A stretch of DNA of 64,000 nucleotides from Amycolatopsis sp. 195334CR. Its GTDB lineage: Bacteria; Actinomycetota; Actinomycetes; Mycobacteriales; Pseudonocardiaceae. How positions within the stretch are numbered: the first letter of the stretch is position 1; each line of letters opens with the position of its first letter. A model generated the notes under the pieces. It had not been told where the DNA came from. It worked only from the letters and a program-made list of their open reading frames with translations, and made no database searches. Shown piece by piece: positions 7,919 through 17,404 of this stretch. Position numbers and translations under genes: made by a program. The DNA is taken from positions 558,001-622,000 of the forward strand of contig NZ_JAFJMJ010000001.1 in the NCBI RefSeq assembly GCF_017309385.1, in the 5' to 3' direction.

Positions 7919-9151
7919 CTACAACTGCTTCATATCCACCACCGCCGCCATCGCGTGGTACCCGGCGTCGTTCGGGTGCAGCCGGTCGCCGCTGTCGTAG
8001 GCGGCCAGCATGGTGTCCTGGTCCGCCGGATCCGCCAGCGCCCGGTCGAAGTCGACCACGGCGTCGTACTCACCCGAGGTCCGGATCCACTGGTTCACCT
8101 CGTCCCGCACCGCTTCCCGTTCGTCGCTGTAGTAGAACGAGCCCTTGAACGGCGTCAGCGTGCCCCCGATCACCCGGATCCCGGCCGCCTTCGCCTGCTT
8201 GATCAGCTCCCGGTGCCCGGCGATCAGGTCGGCCGCGCTCACCCACGGCGTCGCCCCGAGGCAGTCGTCCGGCGGGAAGGCGCTCATCCCGATGTCGTTG
8301 ATGCCCTCCAGGATGATCACCGACCGCACGCCCGGCTGCTCCAGCACGTCCCGCTCGAACCGCGCGGTCGCCTTCTCCCCCAGGCAGGTCGAGTCGGTGA
8401 GCACGCGGTTGCCGCCGATCCCCGCGTTCAGCACCGGTCGCTTCCCGCCGAACCGCTCGGCCAGTTCGTCCGGGTACCGGTTGTCAGCGTCCACAGTGGA
8501 CAAAGCGCCCTCGGTGATCGAGTCGCCGAAGGCCACCACCCCGCGCTTGCCCGGTGCCAGCACCTCCACCCCCGACAGCAGGTACCAGGAGGCGGTGCTC
8601 TCGGTGAACGCCGTCGCCGCGGTGTCGGACCGGTGGTCGCCGCTCGCCCGGAAACTGGTCGCGTTGGCGTTCAGGTGTGAGGTGACCGGACCGCTCGGCT
8701 CGCGGAAGTAGAGCGTGATCGTCAGTTCCTCCAACGGAGCCACCAGCAACGGCAGCGGATCGCTGCGCAACTCGCCCCCGGCCGGGATCTCCGCCGACCG
8801 CGCACCGTGGAACCGCAGCTCCCGCACCGAACCCGGTTTCACCGCGGCGCCCTCACCGGCCCGCGCCACCGTCGCACCGGTCAACCGCACGGCTTGGTCG
8901 CCGTAGTCGTTCGACAACCGCACCCGCGCGGAAACCCCGCCCGAAGCCACCCGGACGACCTGGCGCACCGACTGGTCGGTGAACCCGGCCTCCGACCAGT
9001 TCGGCACGATGCCGATCGAGGGCTGCTGGACCGCTGTCGCCCAGGTACCCGTCCAGAGCCCCGAATCCGGTGCGGCCACCGCCGTCGGCGCCGTGCCGAT
9101 CGCGGCCGTGGTCACCACGCCCAGCACCAAGCCGAGCAGTCTTCGTTTCAT
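7919..9151 (-). CDS. secreted SGNH/GDSL hydrolase
   Basis: 410 residues with a Sec signal peptide (MKRRLLGLVLGVVTTAAIG, cleavage after about residue 27 near AVAA). An N-terminal beta-rich domain (about 40-200) precedes the SGNH core: block I VVAFGDSITEG with the nucleophile Ser, block II Gly-Asn in GIGGNRVL, block III IILEGINDIG, and the catalytic Asp/His in DRLHPNDAGY near the C-terminus. All four catalytic blocks are present. Family members deacetylate polysaccharides or cleave esters outside the cell. A GGGAGGA Shine-Dalgarno precedes the ATG. The gene stands alone, back to back with the regulator relic. Confidence 0.9.
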   Translation of the reverse strand: MKRRLLGLVLGVVTTAAIGTAPTAVAAPDSGLWTGTWATAVQQPSIGIVPNWSEAGFTDQSVRQVVRVASGGVSARVRLSNDYGDQAVRLTGATVARAGEGAAVKPGSVRELRFHGARSAEIPAGGELRSDPLPLLVAPLEELTITLYFREPSGPVTSHLNANATSFRASGDHRSDTAATAFTESTASWYLLSGVEVLAPGKRGVVAFGDSITEGALSTVDADNRYPDELAERFGGKRPVLNAGIGGNRVLTDSTCLGEKATARFERDVLEQPGVRSVIILEGINDIGMSAFPPDDCLGATPWVSAADLIAGHRELIKQAKAAGIRVIGGTLTPFKGSFYYSDEREAVRDEVNQWIRTSGEYDAVVDFDRALADPADQDTMLAAYDSGDRLHPNDAGYHAMAAVVDMKQL

Positions 9152-9215
9152 CGGACCCGTCCTCCCAGTCGTCAGTGGGGCGAACGCTAGCGAAGGGGTC
9201 CGACAAAAACGAGGT

Positions 9216-11774
9216 TCAGGCGTGGATCACGCGGCCGAGCTCGGCGGGCGTGGCGAGCAGGCCGTGGCGCGGCAGCACCCGGACGGTGTAGCCGAGCGAA
9301 CCCGCGTACGGCAGGCGGAGCTTCGCCGCGAACGCGCCGATGCCCGCCGGTTCCATCGACGCGGTCACCGCTTCGGCCAGGTCATCGGTGTCGCCCACCT
9401 TGCCGACCACCGCCTGGATGTCCACTTCGGACGGATCGAGGCCTGCCAGGTCGATCCGCGCGGTGACCAGCACCTCGGTGCCGACCACGAGCGTGTCCGG
9501 GGCTTCCACCTGCAGATCGGTGTCGAAGATGGTCAGCCGCGGCCAGGCGATCTCCACCTTCGTCCGGTACTCGGCCAGCGAGCGCGCGCCGCGGTAGCCG
9601 TCCGCGATCGCGCCGTGCACCGTCTCCACCGCCGGGCGGTAGCCCGTCTCCACGTACTCCCGCACCATGCGCGAGGCCTGCAGGCGCGGCCCCAGCGTCT
9701 CCAGCGTGTGCCACACGCGCGACAGCCAGCCCTCCGGCGTGCCACCGGGTCCGCGGTCGTAGAACAACGGCACGATCTGCAACTCCAGCAGGTCGTACAG
9801 GGCGGCGGCTTCCAGGTCGTCGCGGCGCAGCGGGTCGAGCACGCCGTCCGCGGTCGGGATGGCCCAGCCGTTGCTGCCGTCGTAGCACTCGTCCCACCAG
9901 CCGTCCCTGATCGACAGGTTCAGCCCGCCGTTCAGCGCGGACTTCATCCCGGAGGTCCCGCAGGCCTCCAGCGGCCGGGTCGGATTGTTCAGCCAGACGT
10001 CGCAACCCCGGTAGAGGTACCGCGCCATCGCCATGTCGTAGTCGGGCAGGAAGACGATCCGATGCCGCACGCGCGCGTCGTCGACGAACCGCACGATCTG
10101 CTGGATCAGCGCCTTGCCGCCCTCGTCGGCCGGATGCGACTTCCCGGCGACCACCACCTGCACCGGCCGGTCCTCGTCGAGCAGCAGCGCGCGCAACCGC
10201 TCCGGGTCGCGCAGCATCAGGGTCAGCCGCTTGTAGGTCGGCACGCGCCTGGCGAAGCCGACGGTCAGCACGTCCGGATCGAAGACCTGGTCGGTCCAGC
10301 CGAGTTCGAGCGCGGAGGCACCGCGCTGCAGCCACGCCGCCCGCACCCGGCGGCGCACCTCCATCACCAGCTTCTGGCGCAGGTCCCGGCGCAGCGCCCA
10401 GAGCTGCTCGTCACTGACCCGGTCGCGGATCCCGGACCAGTTGTCCGAATCCCCGTCGTATCCCCATTCCTCATGGCTGCCGCCGAGCAGCGCGCTCAGC
10501 TCGCGCGCCACCCAGGTCGGACCGTGCACGCCGTTGGTCACCGACGAGATCGGCACCTCGCGCTCGTCGAACCCGGGCCACAACCGCGCGAACATGCGGC
10601 GTGAAACCCGTCCGTGCAGCGCGGACACCCCGTTCGACCGCTGCGCCAGCCGCAATCCCATGTGCGCCATGTTGAACATGCCGGGGTTCTCCTCGGCCCC
10701 GAGCGCGAGCACGTTGCGCAGGTCCACGTCCGGCACCAGCCTGCCGTCGCCGAAGTAGCGCTGCACCAGGTCGACCGGGAAGCGGTCGATGCCCGCCGAA
10801 ACCGGGGTGTGCGAGGTGAACACCGTCCCGGCGCGGACCGCGGACAGCGCCTGGCCGAACTCGAGGTGCCCGTCGCGCATCACCTCGCCGGCGCGTTCGA
10901 GGCCGAGGAAGCCGGCGTGGCCCTCGTTGGTGTGGAAGACCTCCGGCTGCGCGTGCCCGGTCAGCTCGCAGTACTGGCGCACCGCCCGCATGCCGCCGAT
11001 CCCGGCGAGGATCTGCTGGCGGATGCGGTGGTCGGCGTCGCCGCCGTACAGGCGGTCGGTCACCCCGCGCAGGTCGTCGTCGTTGACGTCGGTGTCGGTG
11101 TCCAGCAGGAGCAACGGGATCCGCCCGACCCGCGCCTTCCACACCTGCGCCAGCAGTTCGCGGCCGCCGGGCATGGCCACGGCCACGTGCATCGGCGTGC
11201 CGTCGGTGCCGGTGACCAGTTCCAGCGGCAGGCCGATCGGGTCGATCACCGGGTAGTGCTCGACCTGCCAGCCGTCCAGCGAAAGCGCCTGGCGGAAGTA
11301 CCCGGCGCGGTAGAGCAGGCCGACACCGACCATCGGCACGCCGAGGTCCGAGGCGGCCTTGAGGTGGTCGGCGGCGAGCACCCCGAGGCCGCCCGAGTAG
11401 TTCGGCAGCGCTTCGGTGACGCCGAACTCCATCGAGAAGTAGGCGACCGCGGCGGGCAGCGTGCCCTCCCCCTCGTGCGCCCGGCGCTGGTACCAGCGCG
11501 GTTCGGTCAGGTAGTGCTCGAGGTTCTCGGTCGCGGCCCGCGCGGCGGCGAGGAATTCGTCGTCGAGCGCCAGCTCCTCCAGCCGGGCCGGCGGCAGCGC
11601 GGTGAGCAGCCGCAGCGGGTCGCGGATCTCGTTGAAGAGCTTGGCGTCGATCGAGGCGAACAGGTCCCGCGTGGGCGGGTGCCAGGTCCAGCGCAGGTTG
11701 GTGGCCAGCGCGCGGAGCCCGGCCAGCGGCTCCGGCAGGCTCGGTCGGACGGTGAACCGGCGGACTGCTCTCAT
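9216..11774 (-). CDS. glgP: glycogen/alpha-glucan phosphorylase (GT35)
   Basis: 852 residues, the actinobacterial GlgP type that begins with a DUF3417-like N-terminal domain (RWTWHPPTRDLFASID) before the phosphorylase fold. It releases glucose 1-phosphate from alpha-1,4-glucan using PLP. The PLP-binding region is CGTSGMKSALNGGLNLS (Lys near residue 610), with glucan/PLP-pocket motifs SMEFGVTEALPNYSGGLG and VFHTNEGHAGF. Translation is probably leaderless: TAGGGT (11781-11786, minus strand) lies 6 nt before the ATG. It is monocistronic and next to no other glycogen gene. The call is firm; only substrate chain length is open. Confidence 0.95.
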   Translation of the reverse strand: MRAVRRFTVRPSLPEPLAGLRALATNLRWTWHPPTRDLFASIDAKLFNEIRDPLRLLTALPPARLEELALDDEFLAAARAATENLEHYLTEPRWYQRRAHEGEGTLPAAVAYFSMEFGVTEALPNYSGGLGVLAADHLKAASDLGVPMVGVGLLYRAGYFRQALSLDGWQVEHYPVIDPIGLPLELVTGTDGTPMHVAVAMPGGRELLAQVWKARVGRIPLLLLDTDTDVNDDDLRGVTDRLYGGDADHRIRQQILAGIGGMRAVRQYCELTGHAQPEVFHTNEGHAGFLGLERAGEVMRDGHLEFGQALSAVRAGTVFTSHTPVSAGIDRFPVDLVQRYFGDGRLVPDVDLRNVLALGAEENPGMFNMAHMGLRLAQRSNGVSALHGRVSRRMFARLWPGFDEREVPISSVTNGVHGPTWVARELSALLGGSHEEWGYDGDSDNWSGIRDRVSDEQLWALRRDLRQKLVMEVRRRVRAAWLQRGASALELGWTDQVFDPDVLTVGFARRVPTYKRLTLMLRDPERLRALLLDEDRPVQVVVAGKSHPADEGGKALIQQIVRFVDDARVRHRIVFLPDYDMAMARYLYRGCDVWLNNPTRPLEACGTSGMKSALNGGLNLSIRDGWWDECYDGSNGWAIPTADGVLDPLRRDDLEAAALYDLLELQIVPLFYDRGPGGTPEGWLSRVWHTLETLGPRLQASRMVREYVETGYRPAVETVHGAIADGYRGARSLAEYRTKVEIAWPRLTIFDTDLQVEAPDTLVVGTEVLVTARIDLAGLDPSEVDIQAVVGKVGDTDDLAEAVTASMEPAGIGAFAAKLRLPYAGSLGYTVRVLPRHGLLATPAELGRVIHA

Positions 11775-11849
11775 GCCGAGACCCTAGCGTTCCGTGCACG
11801 GTTCGGCCGGTGGCCCACTACAGCCGGTCACCTGCCGCACAATGGGGGT

Positions 11850-13247
11850 ATGCGCACGCCCGCGACCCTGCTCGCGCTCGCTCTCACCGTGGTGTCGCTC
11901 GCCGCCTGCGCCACGGCGGTGCGCGGGACCGCGGTCCGCAGTCCGGCGGTGATCGCCGAGGACCTCGCCCGCAGCACGAAGACCGTGGTCGAACCCGACT
12001 TCGTGAACGGGACGGACGGCAGCGACGTGGACCGGCTGGCCGCCACCTCGATCACCGACATCCAGGCGTACTGGACGGAGAACTTCCCCTCCGTGTTCGG
12101 CGGCCAGTGGGAGGACCTGCGCGGCGGCTTCTACTCGGTCGACACCGCCGACGCCGACGCCAAAGCACCGCCGTGCACCGAGTCGGCGGCCACCATCAGC
12201 GGCAACGCCTACTACTGCTCGAACGGCGACGTGATCGTCTGGGACCGCGCCGCCCTGCTCCCGGTGCTCGCCGAGCGCTTCGGCGGGGGCGGCGTGGTGC
12301 TCGTGCTGGCCCACGAGATGGGGCACGCCGTGCAGCAGCGCACCGGGCTCGGCCGCGGCGGCGACCGGGACAGCGCCGCGCTCTACCCCGGCATCGTGAT
12401 CGAGGCGATGGCCGACTGCTACGCCGGTGCGTTCGTCCGCTGGGTGGTCGACGGCAACGCCGAGCACCTGCGGATCGACGCGGGTGAGCTGGACTCGCTG
12501 ATGCGCGCGCTGATCACCTTCCGCGATCCGCTCGGCACCTCCCACCGCGAGGAGTCCGCCCACGGCGACGCCTTCGACCGCGTGTCCGCCTTCCAGGACG
12601 GCTACGACTCCGGCCCCAAGCTGTGCGCCGACCTCAACGCGACGAACCGGGCGTTCACGCAGCGCGCGTTCACCAGTGCCGAGGACGAGGCCCGCGGCGG
12701 AAACCTGCCCCTGCCGGACCTGCTGCCCGCGATCTCCGGCGATCTCGGCACCTACTTCTCGCGCGAGCTGTCCGCGGCGGGGCACGAGTGGTCGCCGCCC
12801 AAGATCGAGCAGGTGGCCGACCAGCCGCGCTGCACCGGCGGTGAGCAGGGCGCGGTGGCCTTCTGCCCGGACCAGAACTCGGTGCAGGTGCGCGAGGAGG
12901 GCACGCTCGGCGACATCCACACCAACATCGGCGACTTCGGCACCGGGACCGTGCTGGCCAGCCGGTTCGCCCTGGGCGCGCTCGGCGCGGCCGGGAAGCC
13001 GACCACCGGCGAACCGGCGCAGCGCGGCACGCTCTGCCTGGCCGGCGCCTACACCGGTTCGCTGCTGAAGCCCCAGGGCGACTTCACCGTGTCACCCGGC
13101 GACCTCGACGAGGCCGTCCAGGTCCTGCTCGGCTACGACTACCCGGCCCGCGACGTCGACGGCGGCTCGATCAAATCCGGCTTCGACCGCGTGTCCGCCT
13201 TCCGCGGCGGCGTGGTCGGCGGCGCCAAGGCGTGCGATCTGGGGTGA
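11850..13247 (+). CDS. neutral zinc metallopeptidase lipoprotein (copy 1)
   Basis: 465 residues with a lipoprotein signal (MRTPATLLALALTVVSLAAC, lipobox LAAC). The catalytic helix is LAHEMGHAVQQRTG (HExxH) at about residue 152, and the downstream Glu ligand is likely in IEAMADCYAGAF, the E-AD-C-AG pattern of the YpfJ/neutral zinc metallopeptidase family. The C-terminal half repeats Cys-containing motifs (CLAGAYTG; SPGDLDEAVQVLL). A paralogue follows at 13338. The start is the ATG at 11850, where the signal peptide begins. It should act on the outer face of the cytoplasmic membrane; the substrate is unknown. Confidence 0.88.
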   Translation: MRTPATLLALALTVVSLAACATAVRGTAVRSPAVIAEDLARSTKTVVEPDFVNGTDGSDVDRLAATSITDIQAYWTENFPSVFGGQWEDLRGGFYSVDTADADAKAPPCTESAATISGNAYYCSNGDVIVWDRAALLPVLAERFGGGGVVLVLAHEMGHAVQQRTGLGRGGDRDSAALYPGIVIEAMADCYAGAFVRWVVDGNAEHLRIDAGELDSLMRALITFRDPLGTSHREESAHGDAFDRVSAFQDGYDSGPKLCADLNATNRAFTQRAFTSAEDEARGGNLPLPDLLPAISGDLGTYFSRELSAAGHEWSPPKIEQVADQPRCTGGEQGAVAFCPDQNSVQVREEGTLGDIHTNIGDFGTGTVLASRFALGALGAAGKPTTGEPAQRGTLCLAGAYTGSLLKPQGDFTVSPGDLDEAVQVLLGYDYPARDVDGGSIKSGFDRVSAFRGGVVGGAKACDLG

Positions 13248-13337
13248 TCCTCGCGCGGCGCCGGTACCCGCTTAGTAGGGTGCGCTGTGCCGGACTTGGT
13301 TCAGCCCTGGTGAGGGCCGGAAACGAAACGAGCGACG

Positions 13338-14783
13338 ATGGGTAAGAACTGGGGGCGGGGGGCCCTGATCGCGCTGGCCGCCGTGCTCACGCTGAGCGCG
13401 TGCAGCGGCAAGGGCGATGGCCCTGGTGCCAACGAGGACAAGACCACCGAAGGCAACGTCGCCGGGCTGCCGGTCACGCACTTCGAAAGCGGCCTGAAGC
13501 CCGAGGCCCCGGCGCCGAACCTCAACGTCAAGAACGCCACGGACAGCGTCGAGGACAAGATCGCCATCGCCTCGATCGCCGACGTCAGCGACTACTGGAC
13601 CCAGGAGATGCCCGCCCACTTCGGGCAGCAGTTCGAGCCGGTCAAGCAGCTGCAGTCCTACGACCCGACCACCGACCGCGAAGAGGTCTGCGGGGCGTCG
13701 CTCAAGGAAGCCGCGATGAACGCGTTCTTCTGCCCGCCGGAGGACCTGGTCGCCTGGGACCGCAAGCAGCTGCTGCCGCTGCTGAACGAGGAGTTCGGCC
13801 CGATGGCCATCGTGACCGTGCTCGGCCACGAGTTCGGGCACGCGGTCCAGTACCGCCTCGCCGAGAAGGCCGGGATGACCAAGAACACCTCGACCCTGGT
13901 CAAGGAGCAGCAGGCCGACTGCTTCACCGGCGGCTACTTCCGCTGGATGGCCGAGGAGAAGAGCAAGTACTTCCGGGTGTCCACCTCGGAGGGCATCAAC
14001 CAGGTGCTCGCCTCGCTGTACATGATCCGCGACCAGGCCGGTCAGTCCGCCAAGGACAAGTCCGCGCACGGCACCGCCTTCGACCGGACCTTCGCCTTCC
14101 AGCTGGGCTTCGAGAAGGGCGCCAAGGAGTGCGCCGGGATCAACCAGCAGAACGTGGACGAGCGCATCACCGAACGCCCCTTCGACAAGCAGGACAAGGG
14201 CGAGGGCGACGCGAAGATCGACATGACCACGATCGGGCACCTGCAGGAGAGCCTGGACAAGGCCTTCGGAAAGGCGGGCGCGCAGCCGCCGAAGATCGTC
14301 GACGACGGCGGCTCCTGCCCCGGCGGCCCGGCCACCCCGCCCGCGTCCTACTGCCCGGACTCGAACACGGTGAGCATCGACCTCAAGGGCCTGAACGAGC
14401 TGGGCCGCACCGGGGACCGCAAGGCGGAGTTCGAGGGCGAGGACCCCGGCGGCCTCGGTGACTTCGCGGCGTTCGCGGAGATCGCCTCGCGGTACACGCA
14501 GGGCATCCAGAAGGGCGTCGGCGCCTCGATCGACAACGCCAACGCGGGCCTGCGCACCTCGTGCCTGGTCGGCGCCTGGGCCGCGGAGACGAACAAGCCG
14601 ACCGCGGAACTGCGGCTTTCCTCGGGTGACCTCGACGAGGCCATCGCGGAACTGCTGCAGCCGAAGAGCGTGATCGCCGCCGACGTCAACGGCAAGCAGG
14701 TCGAGAACGGGTTCGAGCGGGTCGAGTCGCTGCGCCGCGGCTACCTCGAAGGCTCGGGCGTCTGCACCCAGAACTACGGCTGA
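13338..14783 (+). CDS. neutral zinc metallopeptidase lipoprotein (copy 2)
   Basis: 481 residues, a paralogue of the gene just upstream. Lipobox signal MGKNWGRGALIALAAVLTLS-AC. The catalytic helix is LGHEFGHAVQYRL, and the third ligand region is KEQQADCFTGGYFRW. The C-terminal pattern matches copy 1 (CLVGAWAAE; SSGDLDEAIAELL). Both open with the same theme of a prepeptide and a YWTQEMPAHFG/YWTENFPSVFG segment, so a tandem duplication is evident. A near-perfect 22-bp hairpin follows the stop. Ninety bases separate the two genes, with a possible promoter (TAGGGT at 13275-13280), so they may be expressed separately. Confidence 0.88.
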   Translation: MGKNWGRGALIALAAVLTLSACSGKGDGPGANEDKTTEGNVAGLPVTHFESGLKPEAPAPNLNVKNATDSVEDKIAIASIADVSDYWTQEMPAHFGQQFEPVKQLQSYDPTTDREEVCGASLKEAAMNAFFCPPEDLVAWDRKQLLPLLNEEFGPMAIVTVLGHEFGHAVQYRLAEKAGMTKNTSTLVKEQQADCFTGGYFRWMAEEKSKYFRVSTSEGINQVLASLYMIRDQAGQSAKDKSAHGTAFDRTFAFQLGFEKGAKECAGINQQNVDERITERPFDKQDKGEGDAKIDMTTIGHLQESLDKAFGKAGAQPPKIVDDGGSCPGGPATPPASYCPDSNTVSIDLKGLNELGRTGDRKAEFEGEDPGGLGDFAAFAEIASRYTQGIQKGVGASIDNANAGLRTSCLVGAWAAETNKPTAELRLSSGDLDEAIAELLQPKSVIAADVNGKQVENGFERVESLRRGYLEGSGVCTQNYG

Positions 14784-14790
14784 TCCCTGA

Positions 14791-14835
14791 CGCGAAAGGG
14801 GAGCTTCGCCCGCGGGCGAAGCTCCCCTTTTCGCG
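14791..14835. terminator. bidirectional rho-independent terminator
   Basis: An inverted repeat of 22 bp (14791-14812 against 14813-14835, one extra A in the right arm) with essentially no loop and runs of AAA/TTTT at its sides. It lies between the convergent metallopeptidase and thioredoxin genes and can serve both. Confidence 0.85.
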
Positions 14836-14841
14836 TTGTGC

Positions 14842-15813
14842 TCAGAACAGGGCGGAGGCCAGGTTCCGGCGGGCCTTGAGCACCCGCTCGTCACTGGCGT
14901 CGAACAGCTCGAACAGCCCGACCAGGTGCTCGCGCACGCGGTTGCGGTCGTCACCGGCGGTCCGGCGGACCGCGTCGATCAGCCGGTTGAACGCCTCGTC
15001 GACCTGCATCTGGGACAGTTCGAAGTCCGCCGCGGCGAGCTGGGCGTCGATGTCCTTGGGGTCGGCATCGGCCCTGGCCACCGACGACGGGTCCACCTGG
15101 GCCGACCGCTCGGCGAAGGTGACCTGCACCAGCGCCGCCTTGGCCTGCTCGTTGGCCGGTTCGGCGTCGAGGATGCGCTGGTAGGCGGCCTTGGCGGCGG
15201 CGAAGTCGCCGCGCTCGAAGGCGTCCTCGGCCTCGGTGAACCGGGTGTCCTCGGGTTCCTCGACCGGCTCGCCGCCCGCGTCCGGGATGCCGGGCAGCTT
15301 GTCCTTGAGCGCGTCGAGCAGGGACTTGATCCATTCGCGGATCTGCGGCTCCGGCAGGGCGCCGGAGAAGGCGTCGACCGGCTGCCCGCCCGCGATCGCC
15401 ACGATCGTCGGGATGGACTGCACGCCGAACAGCTGCGCGATCCGGGGGTTGGCGTCCACGTCGACCTTGGCCAGCGCCCAGGCGCCACCGGACTCGGCGG
15501 CGAGGCGCTCCAGCACCGGGCTCAGCTGCTTGCACGGGCCGCACCACTCGGCCCACAGGTCGACCACCACGAGCTGCTTCAGCGAGCGCTCCACGACGTC
15601 GGCCTGGAAGGTGGCCTCGCTGACCTCCAGCACCGCTCCGGCGGCGGGGGCGGGCGGACCGTCGCCGCCACCGGCGGGCGGGGGCGAACTCGGCGCCGGG
15701 CGCTGCTGTCGCGCCGCGTCGGCGCGGGCCTTGAGCGCGGAGAGGTCCACCGCGCCGGACAGCGCGGCGGAAAGGGCTGCTGACTTGGCTGCGGATCCGC
15801 GTGGGTGTGTCAC
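14842..15813 (-). CDS. thioredoxin-TPR fusion protein (CnoX/YbbN-like)
   Basis: 323 residues. A Pro/Ala-rich N-terminus is followed by a thioredoxin domain (about 60-170) with the redox motif [12 protein letters not shown] and the cis-Pro SIPTIVAI, then a TPR_20 region (about 190-320) with repeats such as [18 protein letters not shown]. This layout is that of YbbN/CnoX, a holdase that protects proteins under oxidative stress and hands them to chaperones. Here the CxxC is complete, so redox activity is possible. GTG start; CAGGAT 6 nt upstream (15820-15825) suggests a leaderless transcript. Shares a terminator with the convergent metallopeptidase. Confidence 0.88.
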   Translation of the reverse strand: MTHPRGSAAKSAALSAALSGAVDLSALKARADAARQQRPAPSSPPPAGGGDGPPAPAAGAVLEVSEATFQADVVERSLKQLVVVDLWAEWCGPCKQLSPVLERLAAESGGAWALAKVDVDANPRIAQLFGVQSIPTIVAIAGGQPVDAFSGALPEPQIREWIKSLLDALKDKLPGIPDAGGEPVEEPEDTRFTEAEDAFERGDFAAAKAAYQRILDAEPANEQAKAALVQVTFAERSAQVDPSSVARADADPKDIDAQLAAADFELSQMQVDEAFNRLIDAVRRTAGDDRNRVREHLVGLFELFDASDERVLKARRNLASALF

Positions 15814-15844
15814 GGTTCCATCCTGGCACGCCCTGGCCCCTGCT

Positions 15845-16135
15845 TCACCGCAGGTGCTGCTCGAGCCGGTCGACCTTGCCGGTGAGTTCGCCGGTGTGGC
15901 CGGGCCGGATGTCCGCCTTGAGCACCAGCGACACCCGCGGGGCCTCGGCCTGCACCACCTCGGTCGCCCGTTTCACCACCGCCATCACTTCATCCCAGTC
16001 CCCTTCGATCAGGGTGAACATGGCGTTGGTCTCATTCGGCAGGCCCGACTCGCGGACCACCTGGACCGCCTTGGCCACCGCCTCGGCGACGCCGTCCGAC
16101 TCACCGAGCGGGGACACGCTGAACGCGACGATCAT
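15845..16135 (-). CDS. MTH1187/YqgV-family thiamine-binding protein (DUF77)
   Basis: 96 residues, a small ferredoxin-like alpha-beta protein. It starts [20 protein letters not shown] and contains [20 protein letters not shown], matching the DUF77 family, whose members bind thiamine or a related ligand. The long open frame upstream is not coding: a GGAGG Shine-Dalgarno lies 7 nt before the ATG at 16135. It lies 31 bp from the thioredoxin-TPR gene and may follow its own promoter. Divergent from the MarR gene. The function in the cell is not established for the family. Confidence 0.85.
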   Translation of the reverse strand: MIVAFSVSPLGESDGVAEAVAKAVQVVRESGLPNETNAMFTLIEGDWDEVMAVVKRATEVVQAEAPRVSLVLKADIRPGHTGELTGKVDRLEQHLR

Positions 16136-16223
16136 GGAACTACCTCCGAAAGGGGTGGGGAACCGGCTGAATAAGCACCACCCTGCCCCACCACCGCGGT
16201 ACCCGCTGGTAACTTCGGCAGCC

Positions 16224-16724
16224 ATGAACAGCCCGCTGCCCTTCGACCCGATCGCCCGCGCCGCGCAGCTGTGGGAAGAGCGCATCGGCGACTCCGGCAC
16301 GATGGCGGCGGTGACCGGGATCATGCGGGTCCAGCAGATCATCCAGTCCGCTGTGGACGGAGCGCTGAAGCCGCACGGCCTGACCTTCGCGCGCTACGAG
16401 GCGCTGGTCCTGCTGACCTTCGCGAAGCGCTCGAGCCTGCCGATGCGCGTGATGGGCGAGCGCCTGCAATTGCACCCGACGAGCGTGACGAACATCGTGG
16501 ACCGGTTGGAGAAGGACGGGCTGGTCAAGCGGGTACCGCACCCGACCGACCGCCGGACCACCCTGGTGGAGATCACCGACGAGGGCCGCACGCGCCGGGA
16601 ACAGGCCACCGAAGCGGTCACCGCGATCGGGTTCGGCCTGAACGGGCTCACCGACCGGCAGACGCAGCAGCTGATCGAACTGCTCACCAAGGTCCGCAAG
16701 GCCACCGGCGACTTCACCGAGTAG
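16224..16724 (+). CDS. MarR-family transcriptional regulator
   Basis: 166 residues. The winged helix-turn-helix lies at about residues 50-125: [20 protein letters not shown], the recognition helix [20 protein letters not shown] and wing [21 protein letters not shown]. Flanking helices form the dimer interface. Such repressors usually respond to phenolic or lipophilic ligands. It is divergent from the DUF77 gene over 88 bp with no strong palindrome that I can see. A terminator follows 13 bp after the stop. Targets unknown. Confidence 0.9.
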   Translation: MNSPLPFDPIARAAQLWEERIGDSGTMAAVTGIMRVQQIIQSAVDGALKPHGLTFARYEALVLLTFAKRSSLPMRVMGERLQLHPTSVTNIVDRLEKDGLVKRVPHPTDRRTTLVEITDEGRTRREQATEAVTAIGFGLNGLTDRQTQQLIELLTKVRKATGDFTE

Positions 16725-16737
16725 TTCCACCGGACAG

Positions 16738-16773
16738 CAAACGGGGGCCGCCGATGGCGACCCCCGTTTGTTG
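16738..16773. terminator. terminator between marR and DUF3817 gene
   Basis: A 15-bp stem (16738-16752 / 16756-16770, one G-T pair) with a 3-nt loop and TTG tail. It separates the convergent MarR and DUF3817 genes and can work in both directions. Confidence 0.75.
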
Positions 16774-16788
16774 CTCGTTGTCGTTGGC

Positions 16789-17154
16789 TCAGGCCGCGAC
16801 GGGCTCGCCCTTCTCGGCGAACAGGCCGGTGCCACCGTGCGCGACCAGCTCGGGGCCGTCCAGCTTGCCGGTGCGCAGCGCCCACTTCTCGAAGGCCCAG
16901 GTGGCCAGCGGCGGGATGCTGGAGACCAGCGCCAGCAGCAGCGTGCCCGCCTTCCAGCCCAGCGGCTTGGTGACCAGGAGGGAGGTCAGCAGGTAGACCA
17001 CGAAGACCACGCCGTGCACCATGCCCAGCACCGGCACGCCGCCGTCGCCGGACTCGACGACGTACTTGAAGAACATCCCGATCAGCAAACCAGCCCAGGA
17101 CAGCGCCTCGGCCACGGCGGCCACGCGGAACAGTACAGCGGCCTTGCTGGACAC
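16789..17154 (-). CDS. DUF3817 integral membrane protein
   Basis: 121 residues with three clear membrane helices: FRVAAVAEALSWAGLLIGMFF, VHGVVFVVYLLTSLLV and AGTLLLALVSSIPPLATWAF. The EALSWAGLL...GMVHG pattern is that of DUF3817, a small family widespread in high-GC Gram-positive bacteria, without known function. In other proteins the same domain is fused or adjacent to nucleotide-sugar or GMP synthase genes, which are absent here. Upstream (17182-17215) are two overlapping inverted repeats, CCGTAC/GTACGG and GGCAGGA/TCCTGCC, in the promoter region. Confidence 0.8.
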   Translation of the reverse strand: MSSKAAVLFRVAAVAEALSWAGLLIGMFFKYVVESGDGGVPVLGMVHGVVFVVYLLTSLLVTKPLGWKAGTLLLALVSSIPPLATWAFEKWALRTGKLDGPELVAHGGTGLFAEKGEPVAA

Positions 17155-17316
17155 GACTTCCTCCTATAAGTCGAAAAAACGTCCGTACAACGGGTACGGC
17201 AGGAAAGCTTCCTGCCCACGTCAACCGCGTTGTCGGACGATGTGATCCCAGTGTGAGCCGTGATCGCCATCACCGGAACACCGGGGGTGCGTGATCACGC
17301 TCACGACCAGCACCCC

Positions 17317-17404
17317 GACAACCTTGTCAGTCGCTGGGCGGATCCGGGTATTGACAGTGCGCGGTGAGCTGGTGTGCAATTCCGGCCACTATGACAACGT
17401 TGTC
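17317..17404. promoter_or_regulatory. LacI promoter with two operators
   Basis: Two copies of the palindrome GACAAC(C/G)TTGTC lie at 17317-17328 (one mismatch) and 17393-17404 (perfect), 76 bp apart centre to centre. Between them is a sigma-70-like promoter, TTGACA at 17351-17356 and TGCAAT at 17375-17380, spacing 18. The second operator overlaps the lacI-family ATG. This is the usual form of a LacI-family autorepression site with possible looping. Confidence 0.7.

Noticed and set aside
10614..11849. An 877-codon frame that would extend the first zinc peptidase gene upstream across glgP
   Set aside because: A signal peptide begins at the ATG at 11850, and the upstream part is the antisense of glycogen phosphorylase.
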